64,000 nt of DNA, taken from contig JAMCRH010000116.1 in assembly GCA_023380515.1 (NCBI GenBank), forward strand, positions 1-64,000. Direction: 5' to 3'. This stretch comes from Gammaproteobacteria bacterium. Its GTDB lineage: Bacteria > Pseudomonadota > Gammaproteobacteria > Enterobacterales > Alteromonadaceae. Positions 53,512-62,797 of the stretch are shown here, piece after piece (the stretch's first letter is position 1; each line of letters starts with the position of its first letter). The notes beneath the pieces were generated by a model that saw nothing but the letters and a program-made list of their open reading frames with translations, made no database searches and was not told the DNA's origin. Both the position numbers and the translations under genes were made by a program.

Positions 53512-55164
53512 ATGAAAACATGGTTTAAATCGGGTTCACCTTGGATTTGGATGACAGCGGGCACCGTTAGTGTCGCGCTAATTGCGGTACTTGGCTTAAT
53601 CGCGCTCATTGCATGGCGAGGACTTAGTTTCTTCTGGCCAGCGGCGATTCACGAATTTCACTTCAGCGATCAAGAACGTCAAGTCCTGATTGGTGAGATT
53701 TATGACCGCGAGCAAATTCCAGTCACTCGCTTAGTGGACGCAGGTGTGGATATTAGCCACATCGACGGCGAATTTGTGACCCGCTATTTGGTGAAAGTTG
53801 GCAACCGTGAGTTTGTGCCTTTGGACTTTACGTGGATTCTTGAGCCGGACATTGTCCGTCAAGAAACGCCGAAAGACTTAGTCATGTTAGAGCGTGCGCG
53901 CAATGGTAATTTTTATGGTTATCTTGAGGACGTGCTCGAAAACGGCCAAACCGTGGTGCAAGATCCAGCAGCTATCCGCTCTGTGTTGCGCGAGCGCATG
54001 CGCCGAGCGCTGCAATTACGCGATGAAGGTTTGTCGATTCAACGCGGCCCGATTGCGTCGATTAACTACCAATTAGAGCAGCTACGTCTCGACCGTCGTC
54101 GTTTAGAACTGCGCGGAGAGTATAGCGACGAAGCTGAAGCTGAGTTACAACGACAGGAAGAGCTGCTACGCGAGGAATATCGCGCCGTAGAGCAAGAGCT
54201 TTTCGCCATTCGTGCCGACATGGAGCGTGATCAAGTCGTGATGCGTGACATGCGTGGTGAACGCGTGACCTTCAGCATGAGTTTGGTGCTTGACGCAACG
54301 TGGGCTAACGACATGAACTTGCTACAGAAGTGGGGCTACTTCTTCAAGCAAATCGGTAAGTTCGTGACTGAAGACCCGCGCGAATCGAATACCGAAGGTG
54401 GTGTATTCCCAGCAATTTTCGGCACCGTGTTCATGGTGTTGTTAATGTCGGTAATTGTGACGCCGTTTGGGGTCATTGCCGCGATTTACTTGCATGAGTA
54501 TGCGGGAAAGAACAACATCACCCGCATGATCCGAATTGCCGTGATTAACTTAGCGGGTGTGCCTTCGATTGTGTATGGCGTATTCGGACTTGGTTTCTTC
54601 GTGTATATGGTGGGTGGCACACTTGACCAGATTTTCTATCCGGAGTCTTTGCCTAACCCAACATTCGGAACGCCGGGCGTTTTATGGTCGGCCTTAACGT
54701 TGGCGATTTTAACGTTACCTGTGGTGATTGTTTCCACCGAAGAGGGTTTATCACGAATTCCGAGTACCGTGCGTGAAGGCTCGTTAGCTCTTGGGGCAAC
54801 GAAAGCCGAGACGATTTGGCGCATTATCCTGCCGATGGCGTCCCCTGCAATTATGACCGGCTTAATTCTTGCCGTGGCTCGTGCCGCGGGTGAGGTTGCG
54901 CCGTTAATGTTGGTTGGCGTAGTGAAGTCGGCGCCGACATTGCCGGTGGACGGTAACTTCCCGTTCTTCCATTTAGATCGGAAATTCATGCATCTTGGTT
55001 TCCACATCTATGACGTTGGTTTCCAAAGTCCAAACGTGGAAGCGGCGCGGCCATTGGTGTACGCAACAAGTTTATTATTGATTACCGTGATTGTTGGTTT
55101 GAACTTAACCGCGATTGGTGTGCGCAATCGCTTGCGGGAAAAATTCCGATCGCTTGAGCACTAA
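53512..55164 (+). CDS. pstA: phosphate ABC transporter permease PstA (long form)
   Basis: 550 residues, against ~296 in E. coli. TM1 (~residues 15-40) precedes an extra periplasmic region of ~250 residues with an Arg/Glu-rich coiled coil (~170-245: [20 protein letters not shown]). The permease core starts near residue 300 ([21 protein letters not shown]) and has the EAA-type loop [20 protein letters not shown]. It pairs with the equally enlarged PstC, so the two extra domains may contact each other. AGGAGAGCAGCG precedes the ATG. Confidence 0.94.
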   Translation: MKTWFKSGSPWIWMTAGTVSVALIAVLGLIALIAWRGLSFFWPAAIHEFHFSDQERQVLIGEIYDREQIPVTRLVDAGVDISHIDGEFVTRYLVKVGNREFVPLDFTWILEPDIVRQETPKDLVMLERARNGNFYGYLEDVLENGQTVVQDPAAIRSVLRERMRRALQLRDEGLSIQRGPIASINYQLEQLRLDRRRLELRGEYSDEAEAELQRQEELLREEYRAVEQELFAIRADMERDQVVMRDMRGERVTFSMSLVLDATWANDMNLLQKWGYFFKQIGKFVTEDPRESNTEGGVFPAIFGTVFMVLLMSVIVTPFGVIAAIYLHEYAGKNNITRMIRIAVINLAGVPSIVYGVFGLGFFVYMVGGTLDQIFYPESLPNPTFGTPGVLWSALTLAILTLPVVIVSTEEGLSRIPSTVREGSLALGATKAETIWRIILPMASPAIMTGLILAVARAAGEVAPLMLVGVVKSAPTLPVDGNFPFFHLDRKFMHLGFHIYDVGFQSPNVEAARPLVYATSLLLITVIVGLNLTAIGVRNRLREKFRSLEH

Positions 55165-55199
55165 ATTGTGCGTTAGGCTTTCGAAACAGTAGGAAGATT

Positions 55200-56012
55200 A
55201 TGATTACGTTAAATAAAGATCGCTCAGAAGCAGTCAATGTGGACAACTTAAGTCCAGACGAAATTGCATTAAGCGTGCGCAATTTGAATTTGTATTACGG
55301 CCAGGCGCAAGCCTTGTCGAATATCAATATGGATATTCCGAAAGGTAAGGTGACGGCATTTATCGGGCCATCAGGCTGTGGTAAATCAACGTTGTTGCGC
55401 TGTATTAACCGCATGAACGACCTAGTCGAAACCTGTCGAATTGACGGTGAAATCAACTTGCACGGCCAGAATATTTACGACCGCAAAGTTGACGTTGCTG
55501 CCTTGCGTCGTCAGGTGGGTATGGTGTTTCAACGGCCAAACCCGTTCCCGAAGTCGATTTACGAAAATGTGGTTTATGGTTTGCGCTTGATGGGCGTAAA
55601 TGACCGCCGGACACTCGACGAAGTGGTCGAACGCTCGCTAAAAGGTGCCGCACTGTGGAACGAAGTGAAAGATCGCTTAAAAGAGAGCGCTTTTAGTCTC
55701 TCGGGCGGTCAGCAACAACGTTTAGTCATTGCTCGCGCCATCGCCATTGAACCGGAAGTGTTGTTGTTGGACGAACCAACTTCAGCGCTCGATCCAATCT
55801 CAACGCTGACGATCGAAGAATTGATTACCGAGCTGAAGTCGAAGTACACCGTGGTGATTGTCACGCACAACATGCAACAAGCGGCGCGGGTGTCTGACCA
55901 AACTGCATTTTTGTACATGGGCAAACTAATTGAGTATGCCGACACCAACACGCTGTTTACCACGCCACGCGAGAAACAGACTGAAGATTATATTACCGGC
56001 CGTTATGGTTAA
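55200..56012 (+). CDS. pstB: phosphate ABC transporter ATP-binding protein PstB
   Basis: 270 residues. Walker [11 protein letters not shown] loop [13 protein letters not shown], signature LSGGQQQR, Walker [13 protein letters not shown] and the switch His in VTHNMQQ are all present. It powers PstCA. The N-terminus is ~20 residues longer than in E. coli. AGGAAG precedes the ATG. Its TAA overlaps an ATG of the phoU frame, but phoU more likely starts further on. Confidence 0.98.
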   Translation: MITLNKDRSEAVNVDNLSPDEIALSVRNLNLYYGQAQALSNINMDIPKGKVTAFIGPSGCGKSTLLRCINRMNDLVETCRIDGEINLHGQNIYDRKVDVAALRRQVGMVFQRPNPFPKSIYENVVYGLRLMGVNDRRTLDEVVERSLKGAALWNEVKDRLKESAFSLSGGQQQRLVIARAIAIEPEVLLLDEPTSALDPISTLTIEELITELKSKYTVVIVTHNMQQAARVSDQTAFLYMGKLIEYADTNTLFTTPREKQTEDYITGRYG

Positions 56013-56032
56013 TGGCAGCGGAGGCAAAAGCA

Positions 56033-56752
56033 ATGGACAAATTTAATGTAGGTAAACACATTTCTGGTAAGTTTAACGAAGAGCTCGAAGCGGTTCGTAA
56101 CAAAGTTCTCGCTATGGGCGGCTTGGTTGAGAAACAGTTAGCCGACGCACTGTCTGCAATTGAAAACAGCGATGTTGAATTGGCTGAGCGGGTGTTAAGT
56201 AGCGACTACAAGATTAACCAGCTGGAGCTGGAAATTGACGAGCAGTGCACGCGGATCATCGCTAAACGTCAGCCAACAGCGAGTGACTTGCGTTTAGTCT
56301 TAGCGATTATCAAAACCATTTCTGACTTAGAGCGGATTGGTGACGAAGCTGAGCGTTTGGCGCATGTTGCCAAAGCGAGCTTCAACAAAGACCAAGAGCA
56401 TTTGCTGGTGAGCTTAGAGAATCTCGGGCAACAGGTGTTGTTGATGCTGCGGGAAGTGCTCGACGCGTTTGCACGCATGGACGAAGAGGCGGCGTTGCAG
56501 GTGCACCAAATGGATACCAATGCTGACCGTCAGTACGAAGCGTTAACCCGGCAATTAATGACGTACATGATGGAAGACTCGCGCAGTATTCCGAAAATTA
56601 TGGACGTGATGTGGTCAGCGCGATCACTCGAGCGAATCGGTGATCGCTGTCAGAATATCTCGGAGTACATTATCTACTTCGTGCGCGGTAAAGACGTTCG
56701 CCACATTAGCCGCGAAGCGATGGAAGACACCGTCCGTGGTGGCAAATCGTAA
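56033..56752 (+). CDS. phoU: phosphate signalling protein PhoU
   Basis: 239 residues from ATG at 56033, chosen because GGAGG lies eight bases upstream and E. coli PhoU starts at the same place (MDxxNxxKHISG). Two three-helix bundles, each with the conserved E/DxxxD metal motifs, carry AKRQPTASDLRLVLAIIKTI, DLERIGDEAERLA and SLERIGDRCQNISEY. It relays transport state from Pst to PhoR and represses the regulon. It is the last gene of the operon; no hairpin terminator was seen before the convergent serA. Confidence 0.96.
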   Translation: MDKFNVGKHISGKFNEELEAVRNKVLAMGGLVEKQLADALSAIENSDVELAERVLSSDYKINQLELEIDEQCTRIIAKRQPTASDLRLVLAIIKTISDLERIGDEAERLAHVAKASFNKDQEHLLVSLENLGQQVLLMLREVLDAFARMDEEAALQVHQMDTNADRQYEALTRQLMTYMMEDSRSIPKIMDVMWSARSLERIGDRCQNISEYIIYFVRGKDVRHISREAMEDTVRGGKS

Positions 56753-56770
56753 GTTTAGAGGTGTTTGCCG

Positions 56771-58003
56771 CTAGTGCAATACACGGCAACGAATCGTCCC
56801 CGGAATTGCTTTGAGCTGCTCAAGTACTTCCGGGGCTTGGTCGCTGTTCACGTCCATGACGACATAACCAAGCTCACTGTCGGTTTGCAAAAACTGCCCC
56901 GAAATATTCACACCTAAATCTGCAAATACTTGGTTAATCCGATTCATCATGCCCGGCTGATTGCGGTGAATATGCAGTAGACGACTGCAACCATGGTGAA
57001 CGGGTAAGCTAACCTCTGGGAAGTTCACAGCAGACAAGGTTGAGCCATTGTCCGAGTACTTGATCAATTTGTGCGCGACTTCCAAGCCGATATTCTCTTG
57101 TGCTTCTTGCGTGCTGCCGCCAACGTGAGGCGTCAAAATAACATTGTCGAGGCCACGCAGCGGCGACACAAACTCGTCGTTATTACCTTTCGGTTCAACT
57201 GGGAAAACGTCAATAGCGGCGCCGTTCAAGTGGCCATCACGTAACGCGTTCGCTAAAGCGTCAATGTCGACCACAGTGCCGCGTGAAGCATTAATAAGCA
57301 ACGCACCTTGTTGCATCAGCTCAAGTTCGCTAGCGGTAATCAGGTTCCGAGTTTGTTCGGTTTCAGGCACATGCAACGAGACCACATGCGCGCTTTGCAA
57401 TAACGCCGGAAGTGACGGCATCGGCAACGCGTTACCCATTGAGAGCTTATTTTCAATGTCGTAGAACACCACGCGCATGCCAAGCTGTTCGGCTAAAACT
57501 CCCAGTTGCGAGCCGATATGGCCATAACCAATAATACCAAGTGTTTTACCACGAGCTTCGTGCGAGCCAGACGCTGACTTCAACCAACCACCGCGATGGC
57601 AGGCTGCGTTCTTCTCAGGAATTTTGCGCAGTAACATAATCATTTCGGCCAAGACTAATTCAGCCACACTGCGGGTGTTTGAAAACGGTGCATTAAACAC
57701 CGGAATACCAAATTCGCGCGCCGCTTGGGTATCGACTTGATTGGTGCCAATGCAGAAACAGCCAATCGCGTTGAGGCGCTCGGCACGTTCGAGGACTTTG
57801 CGGGTGAGCTGACTGCGCGAGCGAATGCCAATAAAGTGATAGTCGCCGATTTTGGCGGCCAATTCGTCTTCGTTCATGGCCGTGCTGTGTTGTTCAATTT
57901 CATGGTAGCCATGTTCTTGAAAACACTTAACCGCACTGGGGTGAACCCCTTCCAGCAGCAAAATTTTAATTTTATCTTTGGCGAGTGAAAAACCTTGCTG
58001 CAT
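56771..58003 (-). CDS. serA: D-3-phosphoglycerate dehydrogenase
   Basis: 410 residues, the short (ACT-only) SerA type as in E. coli. It oxidises 3-phosphoglycerate, the first step in serine synthesis. The NAD motif is GKTLGIIGYGHIGSQLGVLAE, with catalytic Arg in INASRGTVVDIDAL, Glu in VFPVEP and His in LTPHVGGSTQEAQENIG. The ACT domain at the C-terminus (HRNQPGMMNRINQVFADLGVN) binds serine for feedback inhibition. It starts 17 bases after rpiA and probably shares its transcript. Confidence 0.97.
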   Translation of the reverse strand: MQQGFSLAKDKIKILLLEGVHPSAVKCFQEHGYHEIEQHSTAMNEDELAAKIGDYHFIGIRSRSQLTRKVLERAERLNAIGCFCIGTNQVDTQAAREFGIPVFNAPFSNTRSVAELVLAEMIMLLRKIPEKNAACHRGGWLKSASGSHEARGKTLGIIGYGHIGSQLGVLAEQLGMRVVFYDIENKLSMGNALPMPSLPALLQSAHVVSLHVPETEQTRNLITASELELMQQGALLINASRGTVVDIDALANALRDGHLNGAAIDVFPVEPKGNNDEFVSPLRGLDNVILTPHVGGSTQEAQENIGLEVAHKLIKYSDNGSTLSAVNFPEVSLPVHHGCSRLLHIHRNQPGMMNRINQVFADLGVNISGQFLQTDSELGYVVMDVNSDQAPEVLEQLKAIPGTIRCRVLH

Positions 58004-58020
58004 GTGGAACTCCTAATAAC

Positions 58021-58695
58021 TTATTTGCGACGTTCGAGCGTGATAACTTGGCTGCCGTCACTTAACAGCGCAATGTCAGCAGGACGAGCCGCAAACAGGC
58101 CATTGGTAACGACCCCTGTAATTTGATTGAGTTTGGTCTCAAGTTCTACAGGCTTTTCGATATGTAGACTATAAACGTCGAGAATAACGTTGCCATTATC
58201 AGTGACAACCCCTTCACGATAGCTTGGGTCGCCGCCTAATTTCACTATTTCGCGAGCAACATAAGAGCGCGCCATCGGAATGACTTCGACCGGAAGAGGA
58301 AATTGACCGAGCACGTCGACTTGTTTGCTGACATCGGCGATACAAATCACTTTGTTGGCCACTGCTGCAACGATTTTCTCGCGCGTTAGCGCCGCACCGC
58401 CACCTTTGATCATTTCTAACTGCGCATTAATTTCGTCCGCACCATCGACATAGATAGCTAAGTCGGCAACACCGTTGAGGTCGTAAACAGGAATTCCGTG
58501 CTGCTTCAGCCGAGCGGTTGAGGCTTCCGAACTGCTCACAGCTCCGGCGATTTGATGTTTGATGGTCGCCAGGGCGTCAATAAAGTAATTCACGGTAGAG
58601 CCGGTACCAACACCAACAATGGTGTCGGCTTCAACGTATGGTAAAGCAGCTTCAGCGGCTAGTTTTTTGGCGCGATCTTGGTCAAATTTTGTCAT
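58021..58695 (-). CDS. rpiA: ribose-5-phosphate isomerase A
   Basis: 224 residues from ATG at 58695; an ATG four codons upstream is possible, and neither has a clear ribosome site. Marks are [17 protein letters not shown] (phosphate loop), [29 protein letters not shown] (catalytic Asp, Glu and Lys) and [13 protein letters not shown]. It interconverts ribose 5-phosphate and ribulose 5-phosphate. It is upstream of serA on the same strand, as in E. coli where the two genes are neighbours. Confidence 0.96.
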   Translation of the reverse strand: MTKFDQDRAKKLAAEAALPYVEADTIVGVGTGSTVNYFIDALATIKHQIAGAVSSSEASTARLKQHGIPVYDLNGVADLAIYVDGADEINAQLEMIKGGGAALTREKIVAAVANKVICIADVSKQVDVLGQFPLPVEVIPMARSYVAREIVKLGGDPSYREGVVTDNGNVILDVYSLHIEKPVELETKLNQITGVVTNGLFAARPADIALLSDGSQVITLERRK

Positions 58696-58796
58696 GTTAG
58701 TAACCATAGGTTGTGAGCAGCTTGTAGTCGCACTCTTTTGTGTGCAAAAGCGAAAGGCAACTAATGGTGCAGCGGAGTAACTTAAGATGGGTTCAT

Positions 58797-58825
58797 AGTA
58801 TACTCAGTTTGTTCGAACCTGTCAG
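58797..58825 (-). promoter_or_regulatory. promoter of rpiA-serA
   Basis: Minus strand CTGACA (58820-58825) and TATACT (58797-58802) with a 17-base spacer, ~100 bases ahead of rpiA. Confidence 0.7.
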
Positions 58826-58866
58826 TTGCTAATCGGGTGAACGTCCAGTGCTTTTATACGGTGTTT

Positions 58867-59511
58867 TTAAAACGACCAAGTCTTGCTCGGGGTAATGATG
58901 GTTGGCAACGGTACATCCCAAGCAGCATGAGGCAAGGCATCGACAAATTGACAGTCATGAGCAACGCCGGCGACGTGTAACTTTGGATAGCGTCCATGCG
59001 CCCAACCACTGAGAGTGCGATCGTAAAAACCACCCCCCATGCCAAGGCGATTCCCGGCCGCATCGAAACCAACTAATGGCGTTAAAATTAAATCGAGTTG
59101 GCTTAACGGCATGACTTGATCGCAACGCAACACAGGTTCTGGAATTCCGAAGCGATTTTCATGCATAAGCGAGTTCGCATGGTAGGCAAGAAATAATAAA
59201 TGCCCCGCACAAACTGGATGCAAAATAGGTGCGGCGGTTTGCCGCTGTTGTTGCCATAAGGCATCAACAAGCGGTGCGAGATTGATTTCGCCATCGTTGG
59301 CAAAAAACAGGGCAATCCGTTGGTGCGAATTGGCGACAATGTAGTTGAGAAGTCGCTCGCTTACCTGTTCGCTCGCCTGCTTTTGCTCTTGTTGACTGAG
59401 CGCTTGGCGGCGCAAACGCAGCTGTTGGCGAAAGGCTTGTCTTGTGGCCTGGTCGGTACTGACCAGTGATGCGGTATCGGGCACCTGATGCTCCTTGACG
59501 ATTGACTTCAA
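58867..59511 (-). CDS. fau: 5-formyltetrahydrofolate cyclo-ligase
   Basis: 214 residues (YgfA in E. coli). It converts 5-formyl- to 5,10-methenyl-tetrahydrofolate with ATP. RQQLRLRRQALS opens the conserved part, RFGIPEP is the folate-site block, and LGMGGGFYDRTL is the ATP/Mg loop. In E. coli this gene directly follows 6S RNA and is co-transcribed. Here it is separated from the 6S gene by two oppositely oriented genes, so it must have its own promoter. Confidence 0.95.
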   Translation of the reverse strand: MKSIVKEHQVPDTASLVSTDQATRQAFRQQLRLRRQALSQQEQKQASEQVSERLLNYIVANSHQRIALFFANDGEINLAPLVDALWQQQRQTAAPILHPVCAGHLLFLAYHANSLMHENRFGIPEPVLRCDQVMPLSQLDLILTPLVGFDAAGNRLGMGGGFYDRTLSGWAHGRYPKLHVAGVAHDCQFVDALPHAAWDVPLPTIITPSKTWSF

Positions 59512-59664
59512 CTGCGTCTTTACTTGCGCAATTTAACGACTGTTTTCGACAGTTAACCACAGAATCGCTGCAGAAGCTTTGACACTTTCCACCGACCTTG
59601 CCACACTAAGCGACAGATTAACTGATTGCCTGATAATTAAACTATAACATAGGCTTGTCGCTTC

Positions 59665-61317
59665 ATGACTAGACATTCTGCTTCCGTGCGTACCGTGCAA
59701 CCATCGACATTCCGCCGCCAATTGATGCTGGCGGTTGCGGCTTTTGCACTGCTTGCTTTTGCTCCTTCTCAGCTCATCAACACCAGTTACGCAACTGACG
59801 TTCCTACTGACCTTACCGGCCTTGACGCCCGTGAAGGACCGTTTCAGCGCTTAATTTTGCGTGGCGGAATTCTCGTCAACGGCGAAGGTGCGCCGCCCGT
59901 CGGTCCGGTTGATATTGTGATTGTAGGTGATCGGATTGAGCGTGTTGCCGTGGTTGGTTATCCCGACGTACTGATTTTGTCGCACGGGCGGCCGGTCGCA
60001 GAACCGGGAGATCGTGAAATCGACATCAGTGGCCATTATGTACTGCCCGGTTTTATTGATATGCATGGTCATATTGGTGGCTCGGCGCCGAATATTCCGC
60101 CCGAGTATGTGTATCAGCTTTGGCTTGCGCACGGCATAACAACAGTGCGGGAACCTGGTAGTTTTCGTGGTTTAGAATGGACCGTAAACCAAGCACAACA
60201 GGCAGCTGAAAATGCAATTGCGGCGCCACGGATTATTCCCTATGCCGGCTTTGGAATTGGCAGTTCAGAGCCAATTATCACTGGCGAACAAGCCCGAGCT
60301 TGGATTCAAACTGCGCACGACCGCGGTGCGCAAGGAGTTAAATTCTTTGGTGCACCACCACGTGTAATTCGTGCTGCTATTGAAGAAGCTAACGAGCTTG
60401 GAATGGGCACCATGATGCACCATGCCCAGTTGAACGTTGTCCGCACCAATGTCCTCGACTCAGCTGAGATGGGCCTTACCACCATGGAGCACTGGTATGG
60501 TTTGCCAGAAGCGCTGTTCACCGACCAAGTCATTCAAAACTATTCGCCGGACTATAATTATCAAAACGAGCAAGATCGTTTTGGCGAAGCAGGGCGCTTA
60601 TGGGCGCAAGCTGCAAAGCCAGGCAGTGACCGTTGGAACCTTGTGCGTGACCGTCTGATTGAGCTCGACTTTACGATTAACCCGACCCTGACTATTTACG
60701 AGGCGAGTCGCGACGCAGCGGCACAGCGCAACGCCGAATGGCATGCGGAATATACCTTGCCGACGTTAACCCGGTTCTTTAAACCCAGCCGCTATGCACA
60801 TGGGTCGTATTGGTTCGACTGGACAACGGAACATGAAGTGGCTTGGCGTGAGAATTATCGCTTGTGGATGACGTTCTTAAACGACTACAAAAACCATGGC
60901 GGTCGGGTCACTACCGGCTCAGATGCAGGGTATATTTACAAAATCTATGGCTTTGGTTTTGTTCAAGAGCTGGAACTTTTCCGTGAAGCAGGGTTCAACC
61001 CCTTAGAAGTGTTGCGCGCCGCAACCTTGTCGGGTGCAGAAGCGCTAGGCTTGGAAGAAGAAATTGGCAGCGTGATCGCGGGCAAAAAAGCGGACTTGCT
61101 GATCGTTAAAGAAAACCCGCTACGAAACTGGAAAGTGCTATACGGAACAGGGCATTATCAATTAAACGAAGACAATGAACCAATGCGCACGCAAGGGGTG
61201 TTGTATACCATGCGCGATGGCATTCTTTATGACGCACAACAGTTGTTGGCTAACGTCCGAGAAATTGTCGAATATACCAAACAACAAGAAGCCGCAGCGG
61301 CAGCAACCGCAGAGTAG
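59665..61317 (+). CDS. exported amidohydrolase family protein
   Basis: 550 residues. An Arg-rich N-terminus and hydrophobic stretch (residues ~18-38) ending near SYATD look like a signal peptide. The amidohydrolase TIM barrel has the metal His pair in FIDMHGHIG, a candidate carboxylated Lys in GVKFFG, further His ligands in MMHHAQ and MEHWYG, and Asp in TTGSDAGYIY. SVIAGKKADLLIV is the classic C-terminal strand. It would hydrolyse an amide or cyclic amide in the periplasm, perhaps a dipeptide. The gene and the lipoprotein gene behind it, 20 bases apart, are inserted between fau and 6S RNA. Confidence 0.85.
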   Translation: MTRHSASVRTVQPSTFRRQLMLAVAAFALLAFAPSQLINTSYATDVPTDLTGLDAREGPFQRLILRGGILVNGEGAPPVGPVDIVIVGDRIERVAVVGYPDVLILSHGRPVAEPGDREIDISGHYVLPGFIDMHGHIGGSAPNIPPEYVYQLWLAHGITTVREPGSFRGLEWTVNQAQQAAENAIAAPRIIPYAGFGIGSSEPIITGEQARAWIQTAHDRGAQGVKFFGAPPRVIRAAIEEANELGMGTMMHHAQLNVVRTNVLDSAEMGLTTMEHWYGLPEALFTDQVIQNYSPDYNYQNEQDRFGEAGRLWAQAAKPGSDRWNLVRDRLIELDFTINPTLTIYEASRDAAAQRNAEWHAEYTLPTLTRFFKPSRYAHGSYWFDWTTEHEVAWRENYRLWMTFLNDYKNHGGRVTTGSDAGYIYKIYGFGFVQELELFREAGFNPLEVLRAATLSGAEALGLEEEIGSVIAGKKADLLIVKENPLRNWKVLYGTGHYQLNEDNEPMRTQGVLYTMRDGILYDAQQLLANVREIVEYTKQQEAAAAATAE

Positions 61318-61337
61318 CAGGCCAAACAGGATTTGAC

Positions 61338-61802
61338 ATGATGCAATCTAAATTTTTTCGGATAGTCGCAGCAAGCATAGCGGTGCTGTTTGGATTAACT
61401 GCCTGTCAGCCAATGTATTCGCCTGAGCTGAAGGGTGAATGGCGGATTACCGGCTTTCACACTAGCACGAACGCTGAATTGACCGACGAAGAAGCATTGA
61501 GCTGGTTGGGTTATAGCGTGCATTTTGGTGAGCGGCGTATTCAGTTCTCGCGTTACGACTGCCACGACCCGAAAATTACGACCGACTGGCAGCAGCTCAA
61601 TGTTGTCACGGATCGCTTAGGCGTTGCCCCAGACTTGTTTGGTATGCGAGGCGAGACACCCGTTCAGCTATTATTTATTGATTGTCATGGCGAGCCTTGG
61701 TTTACACCGGGCGCAGAACTGATTCGCTTAGACGATGAACGCCTCATTATGGCTTGGAATGGGGTTATTTTTGAATTCAGACAGCAGCGCTCGACGCGCT
61801 AG
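61338..61802 (+). CDS. small lipoprotein of unknown function
   Basis: 154 residues. The signal ends FGLTAC (Cys at residue 23), a clean lipobox. The mature part starts QPMYSPELKGEWRITGF and has a mostly beta pattern, like a small lipocalin-type barrel, with two further Cys (YDCHD and IDCHG). No family was recognised. It follows the amidohydrolase after 20 bases and ends on a bidirectional terminator. Confidence 0.75.
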   Translation: MMQSKFFRIVAASIAVLFGLTACQPMYSPELKGEWRITGFHTSTNAELTDEEALSWLGYSVHFGERRIQFSRYDCHDPKITTDWQQLNVVTDRLGVAPDLFGMRGETPVQLLFIDCHGEPWFTPGAELIRLDDERLIMAWNGVIFEFRQQRSTR

Positions 61803-61811
61803 CCATGGGCC

Positions 61812-61844
61812 AAAAACGTTGGCGAGTTTATTCGCTGACGTTTT
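61812..61844. terminator. bidirectional terminator with the small ORF stop in its loop
   Basis: The plus-strand stem is AAAACGT (61813-61819), TG, GCGA (61822-61825), loop GTTTAT, TCGC (61832-61835), TG, ACGTTTT (61838-61844). The TG/TG positions form G-U pairs in RNA. T runs follow on both strands. Confidence 0.75.
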
Positions 61845-61950
61845 CCACTGGATCTTCAGTGGTTGGAGCTGGAGAGCTGCTGCAGGTATTCATGATTAAA
61901 ACCGCAGCAATCACAATAAACACCGCAGCAACAATTTCTAATTTTCGCAT
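61828..61950 (-). CDS. 40-residue membrane or lipoprotein-like small protein downstream of 6S RNA
   Basis: ATG at 61950, stop TAA at 61828-61830. A ribosome site GGAG lies seven bases upstream of the ATG. The sequence opens MRKLEIVAAVFIVIAAVL, a hydrophobic helix with a positive start, then IMNTCSSSPAP and an acidic tail rich in Glu. Thr before the Cys makes the lipobox non-ideal, so it is either a lipoprotein or a single-pass small membrane protein. It begins 31 bases after the mature 3' end of 6S RNA on the same strand and is followed by a terminator that overlaps its last codons. No family was recognised. Confidence 0.65.
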   Translation of the reverse strand: MRKLEIVAAVFIVIAAVLIMNTCSSSPAPTTEDPVENVSE

Positions 61951-61980
61951 TTAGATGCTCCGCCTGTGACACTTAATGGG

Positions 61981-62163
61981 TGTTCTCCAGAGTGCCGCTG
62001 CGTCGTGTTAGCCCTTGAACCCTTTGGCTCAAGGCGGGTGCTGAAACATGTACCGCAGGCTTCCCGCTGCTCGGCGGGCTTGCACACTGGTACACGAGCA
62101 GGACCCTGTACTGACGATATCGGCTCAGGGACATTCACGTGCTGGCAAACACCCCAGAGAACG
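61981..62163 (-). ncRNA. ssrS: 6S RNA
   Basis: About 183 bases on the minus strand. Closing stem TTCTCTGGGGTG (62150-62161) pairs fully with CACTCTGGAGAA at the 3' end. Conserved 5' block GTCCCTGAGCCGATAT and 3' block with GGGTTCAAGGGCTA match E. coli 6S RNA. It binds sigma-70 RNA polymerase as an open-promoter mimic in stationary phase. It lies just after zapA, as in E. coli. Ends are accurate to a few bases. Confidence 0.93.
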
Positions 62164-62168
62164 CAGTA

Positions 62169-62174
62169 AGTATA
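62169..62174 (-). promoter_or_regulatory. -10 element of the 6S RNA gene
   Basis: Minus strand TATACT, just after the zapA stop and about seven bases before the predicted 6S 5' end. No good -35 was seen; it would lie inside zapA. Confidence 0.7.
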
Positions 62175-62176
62175 AC

Positions 62177-62527
62177 TTATTCTGAATCAGAACTGGAGTG
62201 GTGACTGGTCGATTTTACATCGGTTAACGCTGATTTTGGCGCACCAATTGCTTTTTCGATCGTAGCTTGCAGGAGACTGATTTTGTCTTCGAGCGCTGTA
62301 ATTTTCTTTGCTTCCGTCGCTCGCTCTTGAATCCATTCATGACACAAGTTCAATGCGGCCATAATGGCAATTTGCTCGAGGTTGGTTAACTTCGTGGTTT
62401 CCCGAGTTTCTTTCATGCGTTGATCAAGCTGCTCTGCCGCTTCGCGCAATGCAGACTCTTGCCCCGCAGGACACATCACTCGATAGCTACGCTCGAGAAT
62501 TTTAATATCAACTACATTACCACTCAT
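62177..62527 (-). CDS. zapA: cell division protein ZapA
   Basis: 116 residues. VDIKILERSYRVMCPAGQESALREAA is the N-terminal domain seen in E. coli ZapA, and a C-terminal coiled coil (~residues 70-100) forms the tetramer. It bundles FtsZ protofilaments at midcell. The 6S RNA gene begins 14 bases after its stop. It is divergent from ygfB. Confidence 0.94.
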   Translation of the reverse strand: MSGNVVDIKILERSYRVMCPAGQESALREAAEQLDQRMKETRETTKLTNLEQIAIMAALNLCHEWIQERATEAKKITALEDKISLLQATIEKAIGAPKSALTDVKSTSHHSSSDSE

Positions 62528-62797
62528 GGCTGTTTCCCTCAGTTTTTTCAGACGACCAACCCGGATGCATAGGACATCTTGCCTGCAGGATACCGAGGCG
62601 TTTGAAAACTTGCAATCACCTTAACGGCTTTCTAATCTACTTGTTGGTTTTTTAACTGCTTATTGGTGCTGAATATTCGACTGCAGATTTGTTGCGCAAA
62701 TTCATCGATTTTCCAGTGGATTTCTGGCTGCAGCGTGCGTGTAGTGGTAGCATGATGGATAAATCGCAACATTGATAAGTGCAAGGTAAGTGCAATC
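62528..62797. other. divergent region between zapA and ygfB
   Basis: 270 bases that must hold promoters for both genes. No consensus -35/-10 pair stood out on either strand, and no ORF with a ribosome site was found. Confidence 0.3.
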
